Of a stretch of DNA of 64,000 nt, positions 19,948 through 28,608 are shown one piece after another. This DNA comes from Helicobacter sp. NHP19-012 (GTDB taxonomy: Bacteria > Campylobacterota > Campylobacteria > Campylobacterales > Helicobacteraceae). The first letter of the stretch is position 1. Each line of letters begins with the position of its first letter. A program made the position numbers and the translations under genes. The stretch spans positions 806,001 through 870,000 of the forward strand of contig NZ_AP024819.1 of the NCBI RefSeq assembly GCF_019703325.1, written 5' to 3'. The notes below the pieces were generated by a model, which saw only the letters and a program-made list of their open reading frames with translations, was not told the origin of the DNA and made no database searches.

Positions 19948-19978
19948 TATAGTTCAAAAGCTTATAACCGATTATAAG
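19948..19978 (+). promoter_or_regulatory. Probable -10 box and inverted repeat upstream of the outer membrane protein gene
   Basis: TATAGT at 19948-19953 (preceded by ATGC) is a plausible -10. Just after it, CTTATAA and TTATAAG form a perfect 7-bp inverted repeat around CCGA (19961-19978), where a transcript would begin. It could be an operator or a 5' hairpin. A second perfect 6-bp inverted repeat (TAACAC/GTGTTA, 19873-19889) lies nearer the divergent DUF285 gene. Confidence 0.4.
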
Positions 19979-20002
19979 GCAACCGAAACAAAAGGAGTTG
20001 GT

Positions 20003-20782
20003 ATGCGTTACTCTAAGTGTTCTTTGATGGTTCTGCCCGCTTTGGTTGGTTTCTTAAACGCTGAGGAGAGCGGTGTTTTTCTTGAGGGTGGTTACCAGCA
20101 GGGCAAGGCGCAGATACGAAGCACGGGTAAAGATGGCAAAACTACAACTTCCACCATAAGAGGCTTTGGTTTGCAAATTGGTTACCAAATGTTTGCAAAT
20201 AAGTACTTTGGCTTTAAGGTTTATGGTCTCTTTGACTATGCCCACACAATGGGAATTAAATTTGCCAACAATGGCTATCCAGGGGGCAACCCCGTAGATT
20301 GTAAAATGCCTGGGAGCGAGCGCACGCCGCCTATGGGAGGAGCATCCGGGTGGAACACGCTCCAATGCTCTGTTAATGCCATGGGCGTTTTACAACAAAT
20401 GGTGGGGAGCAACAAGCCCTTGCAACCTAACATGCTCACTTATGGCGTAGGGGCGGATTTAGTGGTGAATGCCATCAGCAATAAAATGATGGCTCTAGGC
20501 GTGATAGGGGGGATACAACTTGCCGGTAACTCTTGGCTTTTGGCCACGCCCGATTTCAGTGATGTAGCCTTGCGGTATGCTGGTGTAAATAAGAGCGCTA
20601 CGGGCTTTCAGTTTCTCTTCAATGTGGGGGGAAGGTTGCGTATCTTAAAACACAGCAGCATTGAAGCGGGCATTAAATTTCCCATGATGCGTAAAAATCC
20701 TTTCTTACAAACTAAGAATGACGGAACGCTTTATATCCGCCGACTCTACTCTTGGTATGTTAACTACGCTTTCACCTTTTAG
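20003..20782 (+). CDS. Hop/Hof-like outer membrane protein
   Basis: The ATG at 20003 is chosen because AAAGGAG precedes it and a signal peptide follows (cleavage likely after LNA, about residue 20). The 259-residue mature barrel has alternating hydrophobic strands and ends YVNYAFTF, with the terminal aromatic residue needed for outer membrane assembly. It shares TYGVGADL, LAGNSW and GIKFP with the protein at 27982-28608, so the two are paralogues of a Helicobacter outer membrane family. Two cysteines (DCKMP and LQCSV) may form a loop disulphide. Ligand or pore function is unknown. Confidence 0.85.
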   Translation: MRYSKCSLMVLPALVGFLNAEESGVFLEGGYQQGKAQIRSTGKDGKTTTSTIRGFGLQIGYQMFANKYFGFKVYGLFDYAHTMGIKFANNGYPGGNPVDCKMPGSERTPPMGGASGWNTLQCSVNAMGVLQQMVGSNKPLQPNMLTYGVGADLVVNAISNKMMALGVIGGIQLAGNSWLLATPDFSDVALRYAGVNKSATGFQFLFNVGGRLRILKHSSIEAGIKFPMMRKNPFLQTKNDGTLYIRRLYSWYVNYAFTF

Positions 20783-21324
20783 CGCACATAGGCAGGTTGG
20801 ATGAGGGGAAGTTCTTCACCTTCAAAGTCTACTTTTAACATGATTTGGTAGTGCCCTTTTAGGGGGAGATTAAAGGGGGGCAATAAACAAGTGCTCTCTT
20901 TCTCTTGCGTGGTGCATGGGATTTTGCCAAGGTCTAGGGTTTTTTGTTTTGTCCTTAGCACCGCCACGCTAAAAGTGGGAACTAGGGCTTTGGGGTCTTT
21001 GCGTTGCACTTGTAAGCTTAGGTTATTGTGCCGATTGGAGAGCCAAAGCAAAGGGGTGTTTTGGTTGATGTAAAAAGGAAAGAGCGGTTCAAGTTTTTGG
21101 TTGCCATTCACTAGCTCAAGGCTGTAGGCTTGCCTAAAGGCGTTGTAAGTGGAGAGCATGCCATTGATGTGGCTATCAGTGTAGGTGTGCTGGTGCAAAT
21201 AAGAATTGTCGCTTTGGGGGGTGTATTTGATCGCCACGACCACCAAAGCGACAACTAAGCTCAAACCGATGAGCAGAATAGACAAAATGCCTAGGGGCCA
21301 ATAATTTTTTTCTTCAGTTTCCAT
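20779..21324 (-). CDS. Membrane-anchored protein of the cbb3 oxidase cluster, FixH-like
   Basis: 181 residues with one N-terminal membrane span (about 10-33) and a soluble periplasmic part. The topology and its place as last gene of the cco cluster resemble FixH/CcoG-cluster accessory proteins, which assist cbb3 oxidase assembly or copper delivery. No clear metal motif is seen; two cysteines occur in GKIPCTTQEKESTC. It overlaps the TPM-domain gene by 11 bases, so it is translated with it. The FixH assignment is by position and shape rather than strong sequence signature. Confidence 0.65.
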   Translation of the reverse strand: METEEKNYWPLGILSILLIGLSLVVALVVVAIKYTPQSDNSYLHQHTYTDSHINGMLSTYNAFRQAYSLELVNGNQKLEPLFPFYINQNTPLLWLSNRHNNLSLQVQRKDPKALVPTFSVAVLRTKQKTLDLGKIPCTTQEKESTCLLPPFNLPLKGHYQIMLKVDFEGEELPLIQPAYVR

Positions 21325-21907
21325 GTTTTCTTACTCCAAAGAAGTAACCATAAAAGAAAAGTGCCAAGAGCGAGCATAAGAGAATGTAGAGCGTGGTCTT
21401 TGTAACGCTGTTGGCATACTCTTCTTTGATGTTGCTTGCTAGGGTGATGTGGTGTTTGCGTGCGATCGCATCTGCCATGTAGGTGTAGCCATTGAGCAGT
21501 GCAAAGGAAAAGCGGGCGTTGTTTTTGGCCATGTCCTTGCCCCACTCTTTGGGTAAAAAGGGGGCGATATGTTCAAAAAAAATTTGGTCTGTGGAGATTA
21601 AATCCTTGGGGTTAGACAGAATGTCGATTTTTTGTGCCCTAAAGTGAGCAAAAAGGGCGATGAAAGGGGGGTGCAGGGTTTTTAACTTAGCTTGTTGGTA
21701 AGCTAGACGCCCGGCTTTATCCAGCGTGTCGGGGCTGTCTTTTAAAAACAACATAAAAGAAACTCCCGTTTTGTCAAATAATTCGCTAGACACCTGTTGC
21801 ACGAGCCCCGCACTCTTGGTAACTAAATGCCCCGCTTCGTTGTCCAGCACGAAACTTTGGGCGTGCAAAAAGCCCGCCAAAAGCAGGCAAGCCCTAAGAA
21901 GTTTCAC
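21314..21907 (-). CDS. TPM-domain protein (periplasmic, membrane-anchored)
   Basis: The GTG at 21907 is preferred. It gives a clean signal peptide (VKLLRACLLLAGFLHA) and overlaps the stop of the small gene before it (GTGTGA), which suggests coupled translation. The 197 residues contain a TPM-like domain (about 20-150; DKTGVSFMLFLKD) and a C-terminal membrane span (about 172-190, ending FFGVRKHGN). TPM domains occur in photosystem repair and envelope proteins; the role next to a cbb3 oxidase is unknown. Confidence 0.75.
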   Translation of the reverse strand: MKLLRACLLLAGFLHAQSFVLDNEAGHLVTKSAGLVQQVSSELFDKTGVSFMLFLKDSPDTLDKAGRLAYQQAKLKTLHPPFIALFAHFRAQKIDILSNPKDLISTDQIFFEHIAPFLPKEWGKDMAKNNARFSFALLNGYTYMADAIARKHHITLASNIKEEYANSVTKTTLYILLCSLLALFFYGYFFGVRKHGN

Positions 21908-22005
21908 ACGGCAAAGAGAAAGGGGCGGGCGAAGTAAAGCACCACTGTGATGACAAATAAAATGATCAAGAAAAGACCTAGTAATTTTTCCATTCCCGTA
22001 AACAT
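21904..22005 (-). CDS. 33-residue membrane peptide in the cbb3 oxidase cluster
   Basis: The frame MFTGMEKLLGLFLIILFVIT ends LYFARPFLFAV. It is one membrane span of about 22 residues with a basic arginine at its end. It starts within two or three bases of the stop of the DUF4006-like gene and its stop TGA overlaps the GTG of the TPM gene. The tight packing and single clean helix support a real gene. It could be a small oxidase subunit or assembly peptide; this is inference. Confidence 0.6.
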   Translation of the reverse strand: MFTGMEKLLGLFLIILFVITVVLYFARPFLFAV

Positions 22006-22007
22006 CG

Positions 22008-22205
22008 CTATTTCTCCACTTTATAAAACTCATGCTTGTTGCCAAACATTTGTAGACTCTTGGTGTCTAGCTTGTAGTAGTGGGTGGACTCTTCTTGTTG
22101 GATGTGCACGGCTTTAAAACCAAAGAACGCCACCGCCACCAAGAGCACCACCACCACGATCAAATTACCTAAAATCCCATTCAAGCCAAATAATCCGTTC
22201 ATCAC
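22008..22205 (-). CDS. DUF4006-like small membrane protein
   Basis: 65 residues: a short polar start, one membrane span (about 13-32, GNLIVVVVLLVAVAFFGFKA), and a soluble end (YYKLDTKSLQMFGNKHEFYK). Small proteins of this kind follow ccoP in Helicobacter and Campylobacter genomes. The start ATG overlaps the ccoP stop (ATGA), so it is coupled to the oxidase. Function is not known. Confidence 0.75.
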   Translation of the reverse strand: MMNGLFGLNGILGNLIVVVVLLVAVAFFGFKAVHIQQEESTHYYKLDTKSLQMFGNKHEFYKVEK

Positions 22206-23068
22206 TCATCTCCTTGTAAGGATTGGATATAAGTTGCCAACGCCTTCACTTGTGTGGGGCTAAAGTGGCGGTAAGCAAAGCTGGGCATTTCGCCGATGTG
22301 CCCCTTTTTGCCTTTATCAAGCACTTCTTGTAAAAGGGCTGGAGTTCCATAGTGGGTTAGATCCGCTGCCATGCCCGCTTGCCCCTTGCCATCAGCCCCG
22401 TGGCAACTCGCACAAGTGCTTTGGAAAATGGTCTGCCCTTTTTGGACTAATTTGGGGTATTTGGTGTGGTGCAGGGCAGAGATGTCTGCCATGACATAAC
22501 TAGCCACCGCTTTAGAGTCCTCAGCATTAAGACCCATGGGGGGCATTTCACCGGCTTGATAACCTAAGCCCACTGAGCCCTGTGCGATCACTTCCTCAAT
22601 GCCTGCCTCTTTGCCCCATTTGGCAAGATTTCTAGCGGTGTTGTTAAGCCCCGTGGCCTCTAAACCGTGGCATTGCGAGCATTGCACTAAAAAGATGCCC
22701 TGCCCCATTTGCTCCAAATCCTTATCTTTGAGGTTTTGCCACTTGGCTTCAAAGTTTTTATTATAGGCGGCGAGCTCTTTATTGTACTCCCCGATTTGCG
22801 AGTAACTCGACATGGGATAACCCATAAAGATATACCAAAGCCCCCATACGATGAAAACTAAAAAACTCACCACCCAACCCATGGGGATGTTGTTAAGAAA
22901 CTCCCCGATGCCGTCATAGCTGTGATCCTTACCCCCGTAAAGCTCGCCATCTGCCTTGCTCTCGCGCATCGCTTTAAACAGAGAGGAGCTCATGCTAAGC
23001 GTGGCGACCAAAATCACAAGGGCTGCCACTAATGTGAACAAATTAATGTGATCCTTTAAAATATTCAT
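22202..23068 (-). CDS. ccoP: cbb3-type cytochrome c oxidase subunit III (diheme cytochrome c)
   Basis: 288 residues with two N-terminal membrane spans (about 8-27 and 62-80) and two cytochrome c domains. Heme sites are CSQCHG (near 140) and CASCHG (near 224), each followed by a methionine ligand (GEMPPMG and GEMPSFA). CcoP passes electrons from soluble cytochrome c to CcoO/CcoN. Two bases separate it from ccoQ. It is complete. Confidence 0.95.
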   Translation of the reverse strand: MNILKDHINLFTLVAALVILVATLSMSSSLFKAMRESKADGELYGGKDHSYDGIGEFLNNIPMGWVVSFLVFIVWGLWYIFMGYPMSSYSQIGEYNKELAAYNKNFEAKWQNLKDKDLEQMGQGIFLVQCSQCHGLEATGLNNTARNLAKWGKEAGIEEVIAQGSVGLGYQAGEMPPMGLNAEDSKAVASYVMADISALHHTKYPKLVQKGQTIFQSTCASCHGADGKGQAGMAADLTHYGTPALLQEVLDKGKKGHIGEMPSFAYRHFSPTQVKALATYIQSLQGDE

Positions 23069-23070
23069 CT

Positions 23071-23274
23071 TTAGCCTTTCTTATGGGATAAGTGCCGGGG
23101 TTCAATGGGCGTGTCGTTTAGCTCATCTTGCAAGGCGAGTTGGCTGTAACGCTCGTAATCGGTGATCCCCTTTTTGTCCTTGACATACATGGACACGATG
23201 TAAAAGTATAAAAAGAGCGTGAATAAGACCGTGAAAAAGGCGTAGGCAAAGCCTCTTAAGGTGTCAATGTCCAT
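23071..23274 (-). CDS. ccoQ: cbb3-type oxidase subunit IV
   Basis: 67 residues with one membrane span (about 8-29, FAYAFFTVLFTLFLYFYIVS) and a charged end (KDKKGITDYERYSQLALQDE). The position between ccoO and ccoP and the size fit CcoQ, the small subunit that stabilises the cbb3 complex. It directly abuts ccoO. Confidence 0.88.
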   Translation of the reverse strand: MDIDTLRGFAYAFFTVLFTLFLYFYIVSMYVKDKKGITDYERYSQLALQDELNDTPIEPRHLSHKKG

Positions 23275-23982
23275 CTATTGCCCCTTTGCACTAGCTTTTG
23301 GGGCCTCAATGCGTCCTTGCCCCAAGCTATTTAAATAGGCGATCAGAGCCACAATCTCTTTAACCCGTCCCTCTTTTAAAGCGGCTTTAATTTCGGGGTC
23401 TTGCATGTGATCCACAATGCCCTTAGCTTCCTCTAAGAAAAGTTTTTTTGCCTTTTGCATGTCGCCCAGCTGCACGCCGCCGGGTTTGTCGTAAGGCACA
23501 TTAAAGACTTCTTTTTGGGTGTAAGCTTCAGCAAAGGCAGTGTTAAAGTCGGCATCCTTTTTAAAGAGGTGCTTATAAGCGGGCATGATGCTACCGGGCA
23601 CCACGCTGGTGGGATCTAGCATGTGTTTTTCATGCCACGCAGTGGTGCGCACATCGCCCACGCGGTGCAAATCAGGACCAATGCGCCGAGACCCCCACAA
23701 GAAAGGGCGATCGTAGGCGTATTCTCCACTTAGGCTATAAGCCCCATAGCGTTGCACTTCAGCTTGAAAGGGGCGGATGAGTTGGGAATGGCAGTTGTAG
23801 CACCCCTCATTGATATACACCTGCCGCCCGGCGGTTTCTAAAATCGTGTAAGGCTTTAGCCCCTCAATGGGGCGGGCGGATTTAAAGAAGTTAGGCAAAA
23901 TCTCCACCACACCTGCCACCGCAAAGGCGACTACAAAGGCGAGCGTGAAAAAGAATGGGTTTTTTTCTAAGAAAGTAAACAT
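23275..23982 (-). CDS. ccoO: cbb3-type cytochrome c oxidase subunit II (monoheme cytochrome c)
   Basis: 235 residues: one N-terminal membrane span (about 8-30) and a periplasmic cytochrome c domain with heme site CYNCHS (near 58) and a methionine ligand in PGSIMPAY. It accepts electrons from CcoP for the CcoN active site. Its start lies nine bases after the ccoN stop with an AAGGAG-like site. Confidence 0.96.
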   Translation of the reverse strand: MFTFLEKNPFFFTLAFVVAFAVAGVVEILPNFFKSARPIEGLKPYTILETAGRQVYINEGCYNCHSQLIRPFQAEVQRYGAYSLSGEYAYDRPFLWGSRRIGPDLHRVGDVRTTAWHEKHMLDPTSVVPGSIMPAYKHLFKKDADFNTAFAEAYTQKEVFNVPYDKPGGVQLGDMQKAKKLFLEEAKGIVDHMQDPEIKAALKEGRVKEIVALIAYLNSLGQGRIEAPKASAKGQ

Positions 23983-23991
23983 CTGCGCTCC

Positions 23992-25509
23992 TTAGCGTAA
24001 GCCCATGGGCGTGGCGTAGGCGGGTTCTTTTTCTAAAACTCTGCCTTTTTGGATCGTCATCACCACATTGTAAAGGAAAATGAAGAACCCGATGAGATAC
24101 AAGCTGCCTCCAAAACCGCGGATCACATAGTAGGGGATCAACACCCGCACGGTGTCGACAAACTGATAGACCAAGTTGCCGTATTGATCCACATCGCGCC
24201 ACATCATCCCTTGCGTGATTCCCGCAATCCACATGGAGGAGAAGTAAAGCACGATGCCTAGAGTCATCAGCCAGAACTGCACATCCATGAGTTTGCCTGA
24301 GTAAATCTCACGTTTAAACACGCGGGGCACCATGTGATAGACGGCGGCAATGAGTGTAAAGCCCACCCAACCGAGCACGCCATCGTGCACATGCCCGATG
24401 ATCCAATCGGTGAAGTGCGCTAGGGCATTGACGGAGCGGATCGCTTGGATAGAGCCCTCTAGGGTGGAGAGCATGTAGAAGGTGCTGGCTAAAACCAAGA
24501 ATTTAATGAGGGGCGATTCTTTGAGTTGATGCCATTGCCCTCTTAAGGTTAAGAGCATGTTGATGGCGGTGCCCCATGAGGGGATGATTAAAATCACAGA
24601 GAACACAGAAGACAAGGTTTGCACCCAATCGGGCACCGTAGAGTAGATCAAGTGGTGGCCGCCCGCCCAAATGTAGACGAACATCAAGCTCCAAAAGGAA
24701 AACAAAGTGAGCTTGTAAGAGAAAATGGGCTGTCCGCTCTCTTTGGGCAAGAAGTAATAAATGGTGCCAATCACCCCGCTGGTGAACACAAATGCCACCG
24801 CATTGTGCCCCCACCACCATTGCACGAGGGCATCGTTACTGCCCGCATACATAGAAATGGAGTGCCAAAGGCTACCGGTGTGGGCGACTAGGTAAGTGGG
24901 GATAGACAGGTTATTGAAGATGTAGAGCACGGCGATCCCGACATAGGTTGCGATGTAATACCACAGAGAAACATAGATCGTGTTTTCGCGTCTAACGCCC
25001 ATGCTGCCAAACATGCTAATGCCCCACAGCACCCACACCACCACGACCAAAATGTCTAAAGGCCATGCAAGTTCGGCGTATTCCTTACTTTGGGTGATCC
25101 CACCTAGCAAGCTCACCACACCCAAGATCAGGGTTAAAATCCAAATCCAAAAATGCAGATAGCCCACTGCTTTTAAAAATGGATAGTCGTGGTAGGTAAT
25201 TTTTAAGACCCTTTGTCCAAAATAATACCAACTCGCCCAAATCCCGCCCAAAGTGAAGCCGTAAATCACACCATTGGTGTGCACGGGGCGCAAACGCCCA
25301 AAAATGCCATATTCACCCAAAATATAGTTGAGCTTGGGAAAGGCTAGCTGAAACGCTAAAACCACCCCAATCAACATCCCAATGACCCCAAAGGCGATCA
25401 TGGCAATGATGAATAATCGGGCGATTGAATAATCGTACTCAGTGGAAGTTTTAGCCGTAGCCGACACTGAAGCACTGCGGACATAGCCCTGTTGGATGCC
25501 TACATCCAT
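23992..25509 (-). CDS. ccoN: cbb3-type cytochrome c oxidase catalytic subunit I
   Basis: Catalytic heme-copper subunit of the high-affinity terminal oxidase, the only oxygen-reducing complex expected in Helicobacter. The 505 residues form twelve or so membrane spans. Conserved histidines for heme b and the heme b3/CuB centre are visible (RPVHTNGVIYG, WWWGHNAVAFV, GGHHLIY, IGHVHDGVLGW). The N-terminus carries about 15 extra polar residues before the first span. GAAGGAG precedes the ATG, and an extended -10 lies 35 bases upstream. It is the first gene of the cco cluster. Confidence 0.97.
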   Translation of the reverse strand: MDVGIQQGYVRSASVSATAKTSTEYDYSIARLFIIAMIAFGVIGMLIGVVLAFQLAFPKLNYILGEYGIFGRLRPVHTNGVIYGFTLGGIWASWYYFGQRVLKITYHDYPFLKAVGYLHFWIWILTLILGVVSLLGGITQSKEYAELAWPLDILVVVVWVLWGISMFGSMGVRRENTIYVSLWYYIATYVGIAVLYIFNNLSIPTYLVAHTGSLWHSISMYAGSNDALVQWWWGHNAVAFVFTSGVIGTIYYFLPKESGQPIFSYKLTLFSFWSLMFVYIWAGGHHLIYSTVPDWVQTLSSVFSVILIIPSWGTAINMLLTLRGQWHQLKESPLIKFLVLASTFYMLSTLEGSIQAIRSVNALAHFTDWIIGHVHDGVLGWVGFTLIAAVYHMVPRVFKREIYSGKLMDVQFWLMTLGIVLYFSSMWIAGITQGMMWRDVDQYGNLVYQFVDTVRVLIPYYVIRGFGGSLYLIGFFIFLYNVVMTIQKGRVLEKEPAYATPMGLR

Positions 25510-25544
25510 ACGTTCTCCTTCATAAAAATATCACACAGACTTGG

Positions 25545-25550
25545 ATTATA
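25545..25550 (-). promoter_or_regulatory. Extended -10 promoter element of the ccoNOQP cluster
   Basis: TGCTATAATCC on the minus strand, 35 bases before the ccoN start. No clear -35 is seen, as usual for Helicobacter vegetative promoters. Confidence 0.65.
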
Positions 25551-25607
25551 GCACAGATTGCATTAGTAGCGTTTAATTTAATATCCTTTTTGGTTTTTTT
25601 AGGCGTT

Positions 25608-27491
25608 CTAGCTAAAAAGTGTGCTCACTTGTTCAATGATGTGCGTGTCTTGACTTAAATCCAAGAAATTAAAGGCGTCTCCACTCTGTTGTGTCCCTTG
25701 AAGCAAATCCCCCGAATGGCGGTATTTTAAGTCTAAATTGGCGATTTCAAAGCCATCCAAAGTTTGGCTAAAGTCGTGTAAACGGCGGTTGGTGGGCTGG
25801 TGGGTGAAAAGATAGCAATAGCCCCTGCCACCAAGCCTTGCCACCCGTCCCCTTAATTGGTGCAAGGTCGCTAGCCCCAAGCGCTCGGGTCCCACAATCA
25901 CAATGGTGGAGAGTTTAGGCAAACTGATCCCCACCTCAATTAAAGTTGTGGCGAGTAAAAGTTGCCCCTCTTTGGCAAAGCCCTCCATGATGTCCTCCTT
26001 ATCCTTGTCCTTACCGCTCACCACAAAGACCCTTTCAAAGCGTTTTTGCCAATAGGGCGCGCCCTCTTTTAAAGAGAGATAGTCCATCGTTTCGCTCTCT
26101 TCCACCAAAGGGTAAATGACCGCCACTTGTTTATCTGCCCCAATCTCGGCTTTGATGTGGGTTAAAAGGGCGTTGAATTGGGGTTTATCCACAATATGGG
26201 TTCGTATGTCCTTGGTGTAGGGTTTGTCCTTTAAAAAGCTCGTGGCGATGAATTTAGCCCCCATCATCGCTAAAGTCCTAGGGATGGGCGTGGCGGAAAA
26301 TTGCAAATAGTGGGGTTTATTGCCCGCTTGTGTGGCTAGGGTCTGCAGGGTGTGGCGTTGTTTTGTGCCAAAGCGGTGTTGCTCATCGCTAATGACTAGG
26401 GCGACCTTAGAAGTGTCTAGGGGGGCGTAGAGCAAGGCGGTCGTGCCGATAATAAAATCTGCTTCGTTAAAAGCTTCTTTTTGCTTGCTAGTTGTCCCAC
26501 CTAAGAGCAGTAAGGGTTTAATGCTTTTGGGTAAGTATTTTAGAGCTTCGGTGTAAATTTGCTTGGCTAAAATGCTTGTGGGTGCCATAAGAAGGCTTTT
26601 ATAGGGGGCGCACAGAGCCACGCTAGCTAAAATCACCATTGTTTTACCACAGCCCACATCGCCCATCACGAGGCGTTTTGTGGCTTTAAAGCCTTGCATG
26701 TCGTTTTGGATTGCGCTGATTGCCTTTTGTTGGTCGTTGGTGAGCGCAAAGGGGAGGTTACTCACAAACTCGGCTAAAGCCTGTGTGTTGGCGTGTTGGC
26801 TAAACTTGGCGGGGAAATCAAAGGTCTTAGAGCTTAGAGCGCACATATACGCCAAAGCTTCTATATACTTTAGGGCTTGTAGGTGGGGCGGGCAAAAACC
26901 CTTATGGGCGTTGTAGGCGAGGGCAAAATCCATGCTAGGGTGGAAAATTTCGTTGATGTGTTGCACCACCTGCAAGGGCACGCCTAGATTTACGAGCTTT
27001 TCTAAATTTTGGGGTGTGAGTGTGGCTAGGCAAAAGTCAAGGTAGGTTTTGTGCTGGTCTTGCTTTAAAAAGGCGGGCAGTTTCTTGCAAGCCTTATCAA
27101 AACGCATGGTGATGGTGTTTGGCTTGTCTATGATTTTGGGGTTAATCATTTGTAGGGCGTTTGTGTAGGGGTTGGTGCTCAACTTGCCATAGACAAAGTA
27201 GCTTTTTTGGGTGAAAATCTTAAGATGGTAGGGGGTGTGGTTAAAGCAAAGCAGATCTAAAGATTGTTGAGTCGCTTTGGTTTTTGTTTGGATTTTTAGA
27301 ACTTTGCTAGTGTGCATGCTTAAATACGCTACTTCTATACAGCCCACAACCCCGGGTTCTAAGTTGTTTAAGATGGGGTAGGGGGTGTAGGTTTTGGGGG
27401 GATTTAAAATGATTTCTAAAAAACGGGCTAAGGGCAAACCAACACCTAAATCGGTGTTGGAGTTAATCCCTCCCATCTTTATTTGTGGCAT
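25608..27491 (-). CDS. recG: ATP-dependent DNA helicase RecG
   Basis: Superfamily 2 helicase that remodels stalled replication forks and branched recombination intermediates. At 627 residues it has the N-terminal wedge/OB region (about 40-160), Walker A GDVGCGKT (near 283), DEQH box (SDEQHRFG, near 373), SATPIPRT motif III (near 404), and LLATTLIEVGISLP/QLRGRVAR motifs V-VI. The wedge region is shorter than in E. coli RecG (693 residues), usual for this genus. An alternative start at MGGINSN is possible. Confidence 0.95.
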   Translation of the reverse strand: MPQIKMGGINSNTDLGVGLPLARFLEIILNPPKTYTPYPILNNLEPGVVGCIEVAYLSMHTSKVLKIQTKTKATQQSLDLLCFNHTPYHLKIFTQKSYFVYGKLSTNPYTNALQMINPKIIDKPNTITMRFDKACKKLPAFLKQDQHKTYLDFCLATLTPQNLEKLVNLGVPLQVVQHINEIFHPSMDFALAYNAHKGFCPPHLQALKYIEALAYMCALSSKTFDFPAKFSQHANTQALAEFVSNLPFALTNDQQKAISAIQNDMQGFKATKRLVMGDVGCGKTMVILASVALCAPYKSLLMAPTSILAKQIYTEALKYLPKSIKPLLLLGGTTSKQKEAFNEADFIIGTTALLYAPLDTSKVALVISDEQHRFGTKQRHTLQTLATQAGNKPHYLQFSATPIPRTLAMMGAKFIATSFLKDKPYTKDIRTHIVDKPQFNALLTHIKAEIGADKQVAVIYPLVEESETMDYLSLKEGAPYWQKRFERVFVVSGKDKDKEDIMEGFAKEGQLLLATTLIEVGISLPKLSTIVIVGPERLGLATLHQLRGRVARLGGRGYCYLFTHQPTNRRLHDFSQTLDGFEIANLDLKYRHSGDLLQGTQQSGDAFNFLDLSQDTHIIEQVSTLFS

Positions 27492-27527
27492 GAACTGATC
27501 TTTAACTTAGATTTAATAAAGCATGGT

Positions 27528-27533
27528 TATTAT
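27528..27533 (+). promoter_or_regulatory. -10 promoter element of the lipoprotein gene
   Basis: TATTAT, about 19 bases before the lipoprotein ATG at 27552. It lies just outside the start of the divergent recG. Confidence 0.45.
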
Positions 27534-27551
27534 AGCCCAAAAAGGAAGTGG

Positions 27552-27953
27552 ATGAACTCCAGACTCTTACGCTTTTTAGGTTTTTCTATCTTAGCAACGA
27601 CGGGGGTACTTGGTTTGCAAGCGTGTAAGGACACGCACAAAACTTCTAGCCAACGAGCGAAACCTGCAGACACTAAAGTTTTTAACCAAGCTAAGGATGC
27701 CGACTCCAAAGCCCTCAACAAGATGGCTTTGATGAAGCCCAATAAGGATGCATCTATAGAATCCGGCTTAGATCATAGAATTGATGATGCAAAAACGACC
27801 GATAGAGTCGATCGCATTGTGGATGAGGAAAACGCCGTCCAAGAAGCCACGCAGGGCACGGGCCCACTCTACACCCCCCAAAATAGCAATATCCTTCAAA
27901 ATTGGACCAACCACGAGGATAATCTCGCCTCGCCCTTGAACCATAACTACTAA
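27552..27953 (+). CDS. Predicted lipoprotein, function unknown
   Basis: The ATG at 27552 follows AAGGAAG. The 133-residue protein has a basic start, a hydrophobic signal and a lipobox LGLQAC (Cys near residue 25), so it is likely lipid-anchored. The remainder is polar and low-complexity (KDTHKTSSQ, NQAKDADSKALNK) and ends in Asn-rich sequence. No domain is recognised. It is followed 28 bases later by an outer membrane protein gene, possibly in one transcript. Confidence 0.75.
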   Translation: MNSRLLRFLGFSILATTGVLGLQACKDTHKTSSQRAKPADTKVFNQAKDADSKALNKMALMKPNKDASIESGLDHRIDDAKTTDRVDRIVDEENAVQEATQGTGPLYTPQNSNILQNWTNHEDNLASPLNHNY

Positions 27954-27981
27954 ACTGATAAGGATAACTATTTTAACATTT

Positions 27982-28608
27982 GTGCGCAACCTTGCTCTTG
28001 TGTTGGGTGCGTTTAGCGTTTTGTTGCTCCCCTTACAGGCTGCCAAAAGCCGCACATTTCTACTCAGCCAATACCAAGTCGGTCAAATGCAGTTTTACAC
28101 CTACCAAAACGGCACACCCATTAAAAATATCCGCACCATTGAAGGGGCGAGCATTGTCTATGGCTACGAATTCAACCCTTTAGATCGCTGGTTTTACACC
28201 CGTTACTACGGCTTCTTAGACTATGGGTATGTGATCTTAGATCCTCGAGGCAAGATCGAAACAAACATGTTTACCTATGGAGTAGGGGCGGATTTGCTGA
28301 TTGAGTACAACAAAAACCCGCTCAATGTGTGGGGGCTCTTTTATGGAATGATGCTGGCGGGCAACACTTGGACGACTTCTGAATTTTCACAAAATTTCTT
28401 TGTGGAAAATTACCGCTCTTTCACTAGTTTTTCCTTTAAGGGGACTTACTTTAGGCTCTTAGGGCAAGTGGGCGTGCGCTTTCAGACCGTGATTCTCTAC
28501 CACGATGTGTCCTTCGAGTTTGGGATTAAATTCCCCTTTGACACAGAGCTAGGCTCTAGATTTGTGCGTAACTACAGCTTTTTTGTGTCCCATACTTGGT
28601 ATTTTTAG
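27982..28608 (+). CDS. Hop/Hof-like outer membrane protein
   Basis: 208 residues with a signal peptide (cleavage likely after LQAA, about residue 20). The barrel ends SFFVSHTWYF with a terminal phenylalanine. It shares TYGVGADLL, MLAGNTW and FEFGIKFPF with the protein at 20003-20782, so they are paralogues. The GTG start has only a weak, distant AAGGA. A start slightly upstream using a rare codon cannot be excluded. Function is unknown. Confidence 0.8.
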   Translation: MRNLALVLGAFSVLLLPLQAAKSRTFLLSQYQVGQMQFYTYQNGTPIKNIRTIEGASIVYGYEFNPLDRWFYTRYYGFLDYGYVILDPRGKIETNMFTYGVGADLLIEYNKNPLNVWGLFYGMMLAGNTWTTSEFSQNFFVENYRSFTSFSFKGTYFRLLGQVGVRFQTVILYHDVSFEFGIKFPFDTELGSRFVRNYSFFVSHTWYF

